Part shown: positions 1 through 7,693 of the stretch, one piece after another
Position numbering within the stretch: the first letter of the stretch is position 1
How the letters are laid out: each line of letters starts with the position of its first letter
NCBI GenBank assembly: GCA_027490345.1
Contig: JAIXYF010000187.1
Span: 1 to 10,003, forward strand
Direction: 5' to 3'
Length of the DNA stretch: 10,003 nucleotides
DNA from: Novosphingobium sp.
Lineage (GTDB): Bacteria > Pseudomonadota > Alphaproteobacteria > Sphingomonadales > Sphingomonadaceae
Position numbers and translations under genes: made by a program
The notes under the pieces: model-generated
Told to the model about the DNA's origin: nothing
What the model saw: the letters and a program-made list of their open reading frames with translations, nothing else
Database searches by the model: none

Positions 1-1233
1 GAGCATATCCGTTTCGAAACCGAAGTGAGCGCCGCGACCTACGATGCTGCCACCGGCACCTGGGATGTCGCCACCCGTGATGCCTCAGGCATGGTTGCGC
101 ATATAAAGGCCCGTGCGGTGATTTCGGCAGTTGGCGTGCTCAACCGGCCCAAGCTGCCCGATATCGCAGGGCGCGAGACGTTTGCAGGAATCGCGCTCCA
201 TACCGCGCAGTGGCAGGAGGGTTTGGACCTCAAAGGCAAGCGCGTGGTGATGATCGGCACCGGCGCTTCGGGCCAGCAGGTTGGCCCCACCATCGCGCCC
301 GATGTGGCGAAGCTCACCGTGCTGCAGCGTTCGCCGCATTGGGTGGTCCCCAATCCCAATTATTTTGCCGAAGTGTCCGAAGGGATGAAGTGGGTGCTGG
401 CCCACGTGCCGTTCTTTGCGCGGTGGTATCGGTTCCAGCTGTTCTGGGCCTTTGCCGATGGGCTTCACGCCTCGCTGCAGGTCGATCCGGCGTGGGACGA
501 TGGCGGCAAGTCGATCAATCAGGTCAACGCGCGCCACCGCTTGTTCATGGAGCGCTATCTGCGCGGGAAGCTGGCGGGCCGAGACGATCTGATCGCCAAG
601 TGCACGCCCAGCTATCCGCCCTATGGCAAGCGCATTCTGGTCGACAACAACTGGTACGAGATGCTGCTGCGGCCCAATGTCGATCTGGTGACGGGCGGGG
701 TCGCCCGGATCGTGCCCGAAGGCGTGGTCATGGCAGACGGCACCCTGATCGAGGCGGACGTGATCATCTATGCCACCGGTTTTCAGGCCAGCAAGATGCT
801 CGCTCCCATGACCATTACCGGCGACGGCGGGCGCGATCTGCACCAGACTTGGGGGCCGGACGATGCCACGGCCTATATCGGTACGATGGTGCCGGGTTTT
901 CCCAATTTCTTCATGCTGATGGGGCCGAACACCGGCCTTGCGCATGGCGGGAACGTGATCTTCATCACCGAATGCCAGATGCGCCTGATCCTGACGGCGC
1001 TGCGCGAAGTGATGGAAACCGGCGCAAAGGCCATCGACGTGACATCCGCCGCGCACGATGCCTATGTCGCCGATGTGGACGCGCGCCACGCCCGGATGGT
1101 GTGGACGCACAAGGGGCTGACCAACTGGTATCGCAACGATGCGGGCCGCGTGTTTGCGCTCCTGCCTTATCGGCTGGTGGATTATTGGCAAATGACGAAA
1201 ACCTTCAAGCCAGAGGATTTTATCCTGACATGA
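1..1233 (+). CDS. Baeyer-Villiger-type flavin monooxygenase, C-terminal part (5' end outside window)
   Basis: The reading frame is open from the first base, so the gene starts upstream and 410 residues are visible. Seen: the Baeyer-Villiger fingerprint FxGxxxHxxxW as FAGIALHTAQW (bases 181-213), a second Rossmann nucleotide-binding motif IGTGASG just after it (NADPH site), and a late ATG motif in IIYATGFQA (bases 763-789). The C-terminal part (GPNTGLAHGG, then NWYRNDAGRVF) resembles 4-hydroxyacetophenone monooxygenase and relatives. The first FAD-binding GxGxxG must lie upstream. Family role: FAD- and NADPH-dependent cytosolic insertion of oxygen next to a ketone carbonyl, giving an ester or lactone. 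The stop overlaps the start of the next gene, a predicted esterase, which fits ketone breakdown by oxidation and hydrolysis. The substrate cannot be read from the sequence. The residue after the fingerprint Trp is Gln rather than the usual Pro or Asp. Confidence 0.93.
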   Translation, partial: EHIRFETEVSAATYDAATGTWDVATRDASGMVAHIKARAVISAVGVLNRPKLPDIAGRETFAGIALHTAQWQEGLDLKGKRVVMIGTGASGQQVGPTIAPDVAKLTVLQRSPHWVVPNPNYFAEVSEGMKWVLAHVPFFARWYRFQLFWAFADGLHASLQVDPAWDDGGKSINQVNARHRLFMERYLRGKLAGRDDLIAKCTPSYPPYGKRILVDNNWYEMLLRPNVDLVTGGVARIVPEGVVMADGTLIEADVIIYATGFQASKMLAPMTITGDGGRDLHQTWGPDDATAYIGTMVPGFPNFFMLMGPNTGLAHGGNVIFITECQMRLILTALREVMETGAKAIDVTSAAHDAYVADVDARHARMVWTHKGLTNWYRNDAGRVFALLPYRLVDYWQMTKTFKPEDFILT

Positions 1234-2447
1234 GCATTGTAGCCCTCGAAATGGCGGATGGCCGCAGGATATCCGGCCACTGCGAGCCGCAGTTCATCGG
1301 CGTGCTGGCGGAGTTTCGCCGCAATTTCGAGGAGCGCAAGGAGCAGGGTGCCAGCGTGGCGATTACGCTGCACGGTAACACCGTGGTCGATCTGTGGGGC
1401 GGCGTGGCAAATCCGCAAACGGGCGAGGCGTGGGGGCGCGATACCGTCTCCATTGTCTATTCCTGCACCAAGGCAGCCACCGCGCTGTGCCTCCACAGGC
1501 TCGTCGATCAGGGCAAGGTCTCATATGACACGCTGGTCGGCGATATCTGGCCGGAGTTCGCCAGCGGCGGCAAGGAAGCCACTACAGTCGGCATGATGCT
1601 GACGCATACCTCGCCGGTGCCGCACGTGGCCGAGCCGATCCGCAAGGGCGGCCTCGCCGATTGGGACTACATGACCGCGCGCGTGGCGGCGGAGCCCGCG
1701 CACTGGGAACCGGGCACGCGCCAAGGCTATCACGGCGTGACCTATGCGTGGACGGTGGGGCAGCTCGTCCGGCTCGTCTCCGGCATGCCGCTGGGGCAGT
1801 ATTTCCGCGAGAATGTTGCCGGGCCGCTTGGCCTTGATTTCCACATCGGCCTGCCGGAAAGCGAAGAGCCGCGCGTCGCGCCCATGATTGCGGCTGATCC
1901 TGCGGAAGTGAACTTTGCCTCGGCCTTCTTCCGCAAGGCGACCACGCAGCCGGGCAGCCTGCCCCATCTGTTCCTGACCAACCTTGGCGGCGCGGATTTC
2001 AATGCGCGCGAAATCCACGCTGCCGAGATCGGCAGCGCCAACGGCATTACCAACGCGCGCGGCCTTGCGGGCATGTACACTCCGCTGGCAAACGGTGGCG
2101 GCACGCTTGTGTCTGCCGATACGCTCCACCGCATGAGCCGCGTTTCCGCCGCCACGCACAGCGATGCCGTGCTCTGCCAGCCGATGCGCTTTGCCATGGG
2201 CTTCATGGCCAGCACCGACAACCGGACCACCGGCGGAGACAGCCTGATTCTGGGCGAGAGCGCGTTCGGCCATGTGGGCATGGGGGGAAGCGTGGGTTTC
2301 GCTGATCCGGCACAGGGCCTTGCCATGGGCTATACCATGAACCGCATGGGTGCAGGCATTCTGGTCGGGCCGCGCGGCCAATCGCTGATCGATGCCGTCT
2401 ACCGAGCGCTGGGCCTGACCAGCGACGTCAGCGGGGCGTGGCGCTGA
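1230..2447 (+). CDS. Serine hydrolase, class C beta-lactamase fold / family VIII esterase (EstB-like)
   Basis: 405 residues. The ATG shares bases with the preceding stop (ATGA), so translation is probably coupled; the nearest purine-rich stretch, AGAGGA, is about 12 bases upstream, too far for a strong site. Seen: the S-x-x-K nucleophile motif SCTK at residues 78-81, a candidate catalytic Tyr at 167 in YHGVTYAW, and the glycine-rich motif GHVGMGGSVGFADP at 347-360, which matches the C-terminal motif of family VIII carboxylesterases and their LACTB-like relatives. There is no signal peptide, so the enzyme should be cytosolic; this argues for an esterase rather than a periplasmic beta-lactamase. 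The reading frame continues open upstream to base 210, but that part is a shadow of the monooxygenase. Inferred role: hydrolysis of the ester or lactone made by the upstream enzyme. Family is fairly certain; substrate is unknown. Confidence 0.9.
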   Translation: MSIVALEMADGRRISGHCEPQFIGVLAEFRRNFEERKEQGASVAITLHGNTVVDLWGGVANPQTGEAWGRDTVSIVYSCTKAATALCLHRLVDQGKVSYDTLVGDIWPEFASGGKEATTVGMMLTHTSPVPHVAEPIRKGGLADWDYMTARVAAEPAHWEPGTRQGYHGVTYAWTVGQLVRLVSGMPLGQYFRENVAGPLGLDFHIGLPESEEPRVAPMIAADPAEVNFASAFFRKATTQPGSLPHLFLTNLGGADFNAREIHAAEIGSANGITNARGLAGMYTPLANGGGTLVSADTLHRMSRVSAATHSDAVLCQPMRFAMGFMASTDNRTTGGDSLILGESAFGHVGMGGSVGFADPAQGLAMGYTMNRMGAGILVGPRGQSLIDAVYRALGLTSDVSGAWR

Positions 2448-2512
2448 GGCCGTTTCGCGGTTGCCGAGGCGCGTGCGGCGCGCCCTGTTTTAAACACGCG
2501 TAATGCCAAACA

Positions 2513-2548
2513 GAAGCGGCCCAGCCTTCATAAAGGCCGGGCCGCTTC
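2513..2548. terminator. Strong hairpin between convergent genes, probable bidirectional terminator
   Basis: A perfect 10-bp stem, GAAGCGGCCC (2513-2522) with GGGCCGCTTC (2539-2548), continues after one A-C mismatch into a 5-bp inner stem GCCTT/AAGGC (2524-2528 with 2533-2537) closed by a four-base loop CATA. It lies 65 bases after the hydrolase stop and 30 bases beyond the stop of the convergent minus-strand gene, so it can serve both. The T-tracts are short on both sides (GTTTATT on plus, TGTTTGG on minus), so termination strength is uncertain although the stem is very stable. Confidence 0.8.
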
Positions 2549-2578
2549 CCGTTTATTCAGCGATGTGGGCGAAGGGGA

Positions 2579-3091
<513 letters not shown>

Positions 3092-3411
3092 TTTTCTACT
3101 CCAGACAAAAGATAGCCGTATCAACGGCGCCGGGACGGTTCAGATACAATCTTTTTGGACCCTGACCTTCGTGGAGGCCCTTAGGATAAAGCCGTAACAT
3201 ATCCGATACGGGTTCGCAAAGAGCGAATCGGCTCTTTGCTCGCATTTGCAGCAAGCCCTTAAAAAATATAGGAAAAATTAGACCAAATTGACGGCATTCC
3301 CGCTATATGGGCTGGGGGCCGGGCTTGTTCGGGAAAGCCCGCAGGGCGTCCGCAGTCTTGCTCACGGTGCTGCGCTACGCGATTTCAAGCGCCTAATCAG
3401 CAGGTTGCGCC
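3092..3411. other. 320-base intergenic region, no supported gene
   Basis: This lies between the start of the polyproline-protein gene and the stop of emrB, both on the minus strand. It must hold the promoter of the former and the terminator of the latter. I see the GGAG ribosome site at 3099-3102 (minus), a perfect inverted repeat at 3216-3239, an A+T-rich stretch at about 3259-3290 that is out of character with the region, and a weaker 7-bp hairpin (3320-3326 with 3335-3341). No convincing -35/-10 pair and no hairpin with a proper T-tract could be found. Short open frames here have neither ribosome sites nor recognisable products. Confidence 0.6.
3216..3239. repeat. Perfect 9-bp inverted repeat
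   Basis: GCAAAGAGC (3216-3224) and GCTCTTTGC (3231-3239) are exact reverse complements around a six-base spacer GAATCG. No T-run follows on either strand. It could be a regulator site for the polyproline-protein gene, whose start is about 125 bases away on the minus strand, or a hairpin in the emrB 3' untranslated region. Confidence 0.6.
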
Positions 3412-4923
3412 CTAGTGCGCGGCCCCCAGATCGACCGGCCTGGCAGGCTTCGGCGCCACCCACACAATCAGCGCTGCAAGTGCGAACAGGCCGGTGCAGC
3501 CCCAGAAAATCGCGTTAGTGGCAAGGGTTACGCTCTCGGTCTGGACAATTTGTTCCAGCACCAGCCGGCTCTGCGCGGCGCTGAAACCAGCGCTTTGCGG
3601 CAGCGGGTGGACCAGGCCGGCCAGATCCTCATGCGCCATCTTGGCTTCGCGCTCCCACAGAGTGGTGGCCAGCGAAGTGGCAAAGGCCCCCGCCAGCGTG
3701 CGCATAAAATTCTGAAGCCCGGCGGCCGAAGCGGTCTGATCGGGCCGCACCGATCCCAGCGCCAGCGAGGTCGTGCCGATGAAGAAGAACGGCATGCCAA
3801 GCCCTTGGAGGAACTGCGGCAGCGAGATCGTGAAGAAATCCATCTGGGTGACCCAGCCCGTGCGCAGCAGCGACATCGCACCCAGCCAGACCACGCCGAA
3901 GGTGATCAGCTTGCGCACATCGAAGCGCGCCATCAGCGCCGCCGCCACGGGCGACATCAGCACGGCGAGCACGCCCACAAAGGCGGTCGCATACCCCGCA
4001 TAGGTGGCCGAATAGCCAAGATTGGTCTGGAGGAAGAGCGGGACCACCACGATGGCGGAAAAGAACCCGGCATAGGCAATGCTCTGCGCGGCGACAGCCG
4101 CGCTGTATCCGCGCTGGGCAAAGACCGAGAGATCGATCACCGGGTTGGCCTCGGTCAATTCCCATATCAGGAACGCGGCAAAGCCGATCACTGCAATCAC
4201 CGCGAGGGTGCAGATAAACGAACTGGCGAACCAATCCGAATTGCGGCCTTCATCGAGCAGGATCTGCAGCGCGCCGACCCAGATCACCAGCAGCACAAGG
4301 CCGACATAGTCAATGGGACGCTTCACCGTCGGCGTCTCGAACTGCCGTACGTAGCGCCAGGCACCGATCAGGCATAACGCACTGATAGGCAGGTTGATGA
4401 AGAAGATCCAGTGCCAGCTCCAGTCATCCGAGATCGTGCCGCCGAAGATCGGCCCGAGAATCGGCGCGATGACCACCGTCATGCTCCACAGGCCTAGCGC
4501 CATGCCCTGCTTTTCGGGCGGAAAGATGCGGGTCATCAGCGTCTGCGACATCGGCATGATGGGGCCGCCACAGAATCCCTGCATGATGCGGAAAATGATC
4601 AGCGCCTCCAGACTGCGCGACAATCCGCACAGCAGCGAAGCCAGTGCAAAGCCAACCACCGCCACTAGGAACACCCGCACCGCGCCGAAGCGCGCCGCCA
4701 GCCATCCCGAAAGCGGCACGCAGATCGCTTCGGCCACGGCATAAGAGGTGATCACCCAGGTGCCCTGCGTGGGCGAGACCGCCAGGCTGCCGGCAATATG
4801 CGGCACTGAAACATTGGCGATGGTGAGATCGAGAATGACCACGAAGTTGGCCAGCGCGAGGCTGAGCGCCGCCAGGAGCAGCGGCCAACCCTTCAGCTGC
4901 GGAGCTTCTCCAACCCCGCCCAT
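3412..4923 (-). CDS. emrB: EmrB-like MFS multidrug efflux permease (DHA2 family, 14 TM)
   Basis: 503 residues, close to the roughly 510 of E. coli EmrB. Seen: the TM1 motif LDLTIANVSVP (31-41), typical of DHA2 14-TM drug/proton antiporters; a loop 2-3 motif A form GWLAARFGAVRVF (73-85); motif B RIMQGFCGG (112-120); motif C region LGPIFGGTISDDW (156-168), followed by WHWIFFINLP (170-179). Many hydrophobic segments continue to the C-terminus. Role: inner-membrane proton-driven export of hydrophobic drugs or other toxic compounds through the EmrA partner and the outer-membrane factor. The start is one base after the emrA stop (TAAGATG), with GGAG nine bases upstream inside the end of emrA, so the two are translationally coupled. 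It is the last gene of the operon. The substrate is unknown. Confidence 0.94.
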   Translation of the reverse strand: MGGVGEAPQLKGWPLLLAALSLALANFVVILDLTIANVSVPHIAGSLAVSPTQGTWVITSYAVAEAICVPLSGWLAARFGAVRVFLVAVVGFALASLLCGLSRSLEALIIFRIMQGFCGGPIMPMSQTLMTRIFPPEKQGMALGLWSMTVVIAPILGPIFGGTISDDWSWHWIFFINLPISALCLIGAWRYVRQFETPTVKRPIDYVGLVLLVIWVGALQILLDEGRNSDWFASSFICTLAVIAVIGFAAFLIWELTEANPVIDLSVFAQRGYSAAVAAQSIAYAGFFSAIVVVPLFLQTNLGYSATYAGYATAFVGVLAVLMSPVAAALMARFDVRKLITFGVVWLGAMSLLRTGWVTQMDFFTISLPQFLQGLGMPFFFIGTTSLALGSVRPDQTASAAGLQNFMRTLAGAFATSLATTLWEREAKMAHEDLAGLVHPLPQSAGFSAAQSRLVLEQIVQTESVTLATNAIFWGCTGLFALAALIVWVAPKPARPVDLGAAH

Positions 4924-4924
4924 C

Positions 4925-6112
4925 TTATTTCGCTCCGGTATCGATCGTCGCGGTCATCGAAAGGCCGACGCGCAGGGGGTGCGCCTTCAGCTCCTTGGGA
5001 TCGAGCGCCACGCGCACCGGCAGGCGCTGCACCACCTTGATCCAGTTGCCCGTGGCGTTCTGCGCCGGGATCAGCGCCTGCGCCGAACCGGTGCTGCCCG
5101 AAAATCCGGCGACCCGGCCATGGAACACCACGCTGCCGCCATAAAGGTCTGACGTGAGCTCGACCGGCTGGCCCGGCTTCACGCGGCGCAGCTGGCTTTC
5201 CTTGAAATTGGCATCGACATGCGCATCGCCCAGCGGAACCACGGTCATCAGCACCGTACCGGCGGCAACGCGCTGGCCCAACTGCACGGCGCGCTGGGTG
5301 ACGATGCCGTCCACCGGCGCGCGGATCACGGTGCGCGCCAGATCCAGCTTCGCGCGTTCGAGCCGGGCCTTGGCTGCCAGCACATCGGGGTTTTCGCCAG
5401 GCGGCGTGCCGCCCACCAGCGCCGCATTGGCACTGGACTGGCCTTCGGCCGATCCGCGCGCAGCGCGGGCCTGCGCCAGATCCGCTTCGGCCACGGCCAG
5501 CTGCCCTTGCGCAACGGCAAATCCATTGCGCGCGCTTGAAAGTTCCTCGCCCGAAACCGCACCGCCCGAAACCAGCGCCTCGCGCCGGGTCAGATCGAGC
5601 CGCGCACGCGCCAGATTGGCCGCCGCCACGCCGACCAGCGCTTGCCGCCGCCGGATATCGGCATCGCTTGCGCTGACCTGGGCATCCAGCGCGGTGCCGG
5701 TGGCAACGGTCTGGTTCACACGCCGCAGCGCCTGCGCTACTGCCGCTTCGGCTTCGGCCACAACGATGCGCGCGTCGCTGGGGTCCAGCTCCAGCAGCAC
5801 GTCGCCCTTCTTCACCGCCATGGTATCGACAGCGGCAACCTTGATCACGGTTCCCGCCGCCAGCGCCGTCACCGGCGCGATTTCCGCCGCGACATAGGCA
5901 TTGTCGGTTTCGACATAGCGCCCGGCAAACAGCAGTTCATATCCGCCATAAATCAGCCCGGCGGCAAGCACGATACCGCCCAAAATGGCAAAACCGCGCT
6001 TGCGCTTTGCGCCGGCGTCGGGCGCAATGTCATCGGCAGCCCCGATGCCGGCGGCGGGCGGCGCAGCAGGGCGGGCTTCTTCCAGCATGATCTGGGGGTC
6101 GCGGTCAGCCAT
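4925..6112 (-). CDS. emrA: EmrA-like membrane fusion protein (HlyD family)
   Basis: 395 residues from the ATG at 6112, chosen because AAGGA lies seven bases before it and the length fits E. coli EmrA (390). An in-frame ATG at 6160 overlaps the upstream stop (ATGA) and would add 16 residues made of a TPEST-type repeat; it has no good ribosome site but cannot be excluded. Seen: a short cytoplasmic tail, a basic cluster KRKR, one TM helix (about 41-61), the VETDNAYV motif (67-74), a long Ala/Arg-rich coiled-coil hairpin, the lipoyl half TVIRAPVDGIVTQRAV, VDANFKESQL, and near the C-terminus PAQNATGNWIKVVQR, a hallmark of EmrA. Role: periplasmic adaptor linking the MFS pump to the outer-membrane channel. 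Confidence 0.93.
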   Translation of the reverse strand: MADRDPQIMLEEARPAAPPAAGIGAADDIAPDAGAKRKRGFAILGGIVLAAGLIYGGYELLFAGRYVETDNAYVAAEIAPVTALAAGTVIKVAAVDTMAVKKGDVLLELDPSDARIVVAEAEAAVAQALRRVNQTVATGTALDAQVSASDADIRRRQALVGVAAANLARARLDLTRREALVSGGAVSGEELSSARNGFAVAQGQLAVAEADLAQARAARGSAEGQSSANAALVGGTPPGENPDVLAAKARLERAKLDLARTVIRAPVDGIVTQRAVQLGQRVAAGTVLMTVVPLGDAHVDANFKESQLRRVKPGQPVELTSDLYGGSVVFHGRVAGFSGSTGSAQALIPAQNATGNWIKVVQRLPVRVALDPKELKAHPLRVGLSMTATIDTGAK

Positions 6113-6125
6113 CGGGGTTTCCTTG

Positions 6126-6170
6126 ATCGTGCTTTCTGGGGTCGTGCTTTCGGGGGTCATGCTTTCGGGC
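6126..6170 (-). repeat. Three 15-bp tandem copies across the outer-membrane factor / emrA junction
   Basis: Bases 6126-6140, 6141-6155 and 6156-6170 are tandem 15-mers, neighbouring copies matching at 13 of 15 positions (common core TGCTTTC on plus). A diverged fourth unit may lie at 6111-6125. The copy at 6156-6170 holds the last codons and stop of the outer-membrane factor and the ATG at 6160; the next two would encode the TPEST repeat if that ATG is used. The duplication probably arose at the gene junction. Confidence 0.75.
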
Positions 6171-7611
6171 CGTATCCGCCGCCCAGCGCGCGGATCAACT
6201 CGACATTGAGGATAAGCGCGCGCCCATCAAGCGCGGCGACAAGCTGGCGATTGCGCAGCAGCGCATCCTGCGCTGTCAGCACCACCAGATAGGGCGAAAG
6301 CCCGCCTTCATAGCGCCGCCGCGCAATGGCATAGGCTTCTTCTGCGGCGGCCAGTGCGGCGCGGGCTTCGGCCTGCCGTTGACCAAGCGCACGGCTTGAT
6401 GCAGCGGCATCGGCCACTTCATTGAGCGCGCGCACCAGCGTCTGGTCATATTGCGCCACGGCTTCATCATAATCGGCGCGCGCCGCGCGGTAATTGCCCG
6501 CGATCCGTCCGCCCGAGAAGATCGGCAGGCTGATCGCCGCGCCTGCCTGCGCGATATCCGATCCGGTCGCGGTCAGATTGCCCAGCCCCAGCGATTGCAG
6601 GCCGATGAAGCCCATCAGATTGACGTTGGGATAGAACCCGGCGCGGGCGGTGGTGATCCGCGCGCCCGCCGCCTCGGCGCGGCTGCGGGCGGCGGCAATA
6701 TCCGCGCGTCGGCCGACGAGATCGAGCGTGAGATTGGCCGGCAGCCCCGGCGCGGTCAGCGCGCGCGGGGCGGGCAAGGCAATTGCTGCGCCTCGCTGCG
6801 GCCCGGCGCCCAGCAGCGTGGCCAGCCGGTTGCGGGTAAGGGCGATGGCTTCGTCCGTGGCGGCCAGATCGCCGCGCGCCAGCGGCACGGCGGCATCGGC
6901 CTGGCGCTGTTCGCCGCGTGTGTCGAGCCCGCTGGCCACGCGGCGCGCCACCAGTGCGGCCACGTCTGCGCGCTGCTGCACGGCGGCCACTTGCACCTCG
7001 CGCTCGGCCGCCAGCCGGGCAAGATCGGCGTAGGCAGCGGCCACGGCGGTCGCCAGCGCCAGCCGCGCCGCGCGCGCTTCGATAGCTGCAGCTTCGCGCT
7101 CCGAGGTGGCAGCGCGCAGCGCGGCACGGTTCCGCCCGAAGAAATCGATCTCATAGCCCAGATCGAGGCTGATTCGCCCCGTATCGTTCAGTCCCTTGGG
7201 CACGAAAAGCGCAGGGATGCCGTTGTTATAGCTCTGTTTCAGTCCGGCGATCTGGCCATTGGCGGAAAGCGAGGGCAAGAGCGCCGCGCCAGCGCTTTGC
7301 GCATAGGCCGCGGCCTTGCGCGCGCGCGCATCGGCGGCGGCGAGCGTGGGCGATCCGGCCAGCGCTTCCTCGATCAGCGCGGTAAGCTGTTGGTCGCCAT
7401 AGGTTTTCCACCAGTCCTCGCCGGGCCAGGTGCCTTGTGCCGGGACGGCGCCCTGCGCAGCAACACTGCCCAGCGTGGCCGCATCGCGCAGTGCCGGGCG
7501 CTCGCCCAGATCGGGCATTGCGGCGCACCCGGCCAGAGCCACGCTGCTGGCCAGAAGCGCAGCCCAGGAGGCAAGCTTCAGCGAAATTCCCATGCGCATC
7601 AATGACACCAT
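6157..7611 (-). CDS. NodT/TolC-type outer-membrane efflux lipoprotein
   Basis: 484 residues from the ATG at 7611; in-frame ATGs at 7599 and 7593 are also possible, and none has a clear ribosome site. Seen: a lipoprotein signal with lipobox LAGC, Cys at residue 29, so the mature N-terminus should be acylated. The motif WWKTYGDQQLTALI (67-80) and the beta-barrel strand motif YEIDFFGR (153-160) are characteristic of the NodT family of outer membrane efflux proteins; two repeated outer-membrane-efflux halves with long Ala-rich helices follow (second half around GFYPNVNLMGFIGLQSLGLG). Role: trimeric outer-membrane channel with a periplasmic tunnel for the EmrAB pump encoded next. First gene of the three-gene operon; its stop overlaps an in-frame emrA ATG. 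The divergent TetR gene and a candidate operator just upstream suggest repression. Confidence 0.93.
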   Translation of the reverse strand: MVSLMRMGISLKLASWAALLASSVALAGCAAMPDLGERPALRDAATLGSVAAQGAVPAQGTWPGEDWWKTYGDQQLTALIEEALAGSPTLAAADARARKAAAYAQSAGAALLPSLSANGQIAGLKQSYNNGIPALFVPKGLNDTGRISLDLGYEIDFFGRNRAALRAATSEREAAAIEARAARLALATAVAAAYADLARLAAEREVQVAAVQQRADVAALVARRVASGLDTRGEQRQADAAVPLARGDLAATDEAIALTRNRLATLLGAGPQRGAAIALPAPRALTAPGLPANLTLDLVGRRADIAAARSRAEAAGARITTARAGFYPNVNLMGFIGLQSLGLGNLTATGSDIAQAGAAISLPIFSGGRIAGNYRAARADYDEAVAQYDQTLVRALNEVADAAASSRALGQRQAEARAALAAAEEAYAIARRRYEGGLSPYLVVLTAQDALLRNRQLVAALDGRALILNVELIRALGGGYGPKA

Positions 7612-7618
7612 AATGACA

Positions 7619-7635
7619 GTACCGTTCGGTCACTA
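7619..7635. promoter_or_regulatory. Candidate TetR operator 1 (efflux-operon side)
   Basis: GTACCGTTCGGTCACTA contains the near-palindrome ACCG-TT-CGGT typical in shape of TetR-family sites. It shares 13 of 17 bases with the site at 7677-7693, in the same orientation. It lies 8 bases upstream of the outer-membrane factor ATG and would overlap the expected transcription start of that operon, a position fit for repression. Inferred, not proven. Confidence 0.55.
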
Positions 7636-7637
7636 AT

Positions 7638-7666
7638 GGAATGGAGGCTTGCTTCTGTGGTGTCAA
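7638..7666 (-). promoter_or_regulatory. Candidate promoter of the efflux operon
   Basis: On the minus strand a perfect -35 hexamer TTGACA (7661-7666) is followed after 17 bases by CATTCC (7638-7643), a poor -10. The start of transcription would fall near 7631, inside operator 1. The -35 is convincing; the -10 is weak, as is common in alphaproteobacteria. Confidence 0.5.
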
Positions 7667-7676
7667 GCCAATAAGT
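7649..7676 (+). promoter_or_regulatory. Candidate promoter of the tetR gene, possibly leaderless
   Basis: TTGCTT (7649-7654) and ATAAGT (7671-7676) are spaced by 16 bases. Transcription would begin about seven bases after the -10, at or right before the ATG at 7684, which would make a leaderless messenger and explain why no ribosome site precedes that ATG. The two opposed -35 elements sit in a small inverted repeat GGCTTG (7646-7651) / CAAGCC (7664-7669). Confidence 0.4.
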
Positions 7677-7693
7677 GTACGGAATGGTCACTA
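7677..7693. promoter_or_regulatory. Candidate TetR operator 2 (tetR side)
   Basis: GTACGGAATGGTCACTA shares GTAC and GGTCACTA with operator 1 at the same spacing, 58 bases away. It covers the tetR ATG at 7684 and the likely transcription start, so binding here would give autorepression. Its inner palindrome is poorer than in operator 1, suggesting weaker binding. Confidence 0.5.

Noticed and set aside
85..1191. Long minus-strand open frame of 368 codons opposite the monooxygenase
   Set aside because: Its His/Gly/Arg-rich composition is typical of the antisense frame of a high-GC gene, and the plus-strand frame carries clear family motifs.
210..1229. In-frame upstream extension of the serine hydrolase (about 340 residues)
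   Set aside because: It overlaps the monooxygenase in another frame, is very rich in Arg and Ala without recognisable domain, and the hydrolase family begins near the ATG at 1230.
3288..3309. Plus-strand promoter TTGACG ... TATATG
   Set aside because: The spacer is only 10 bases, and no plus-strand gene follows.
3415..4377. Plus-strand 320-codon open frame opposite emrB
   Set aside because: It is Arg/His/Gln-rich antisense sequence, whereas the minus frame encodes a clear 14-TM transporter.
6451..7605. Plus-strand 384-codon open frame opposite the outer-membrane factor
   Set aside because: No ribosome site or domain; the minus-strand protein has a lipobox and NodT-family motifs along its full length.
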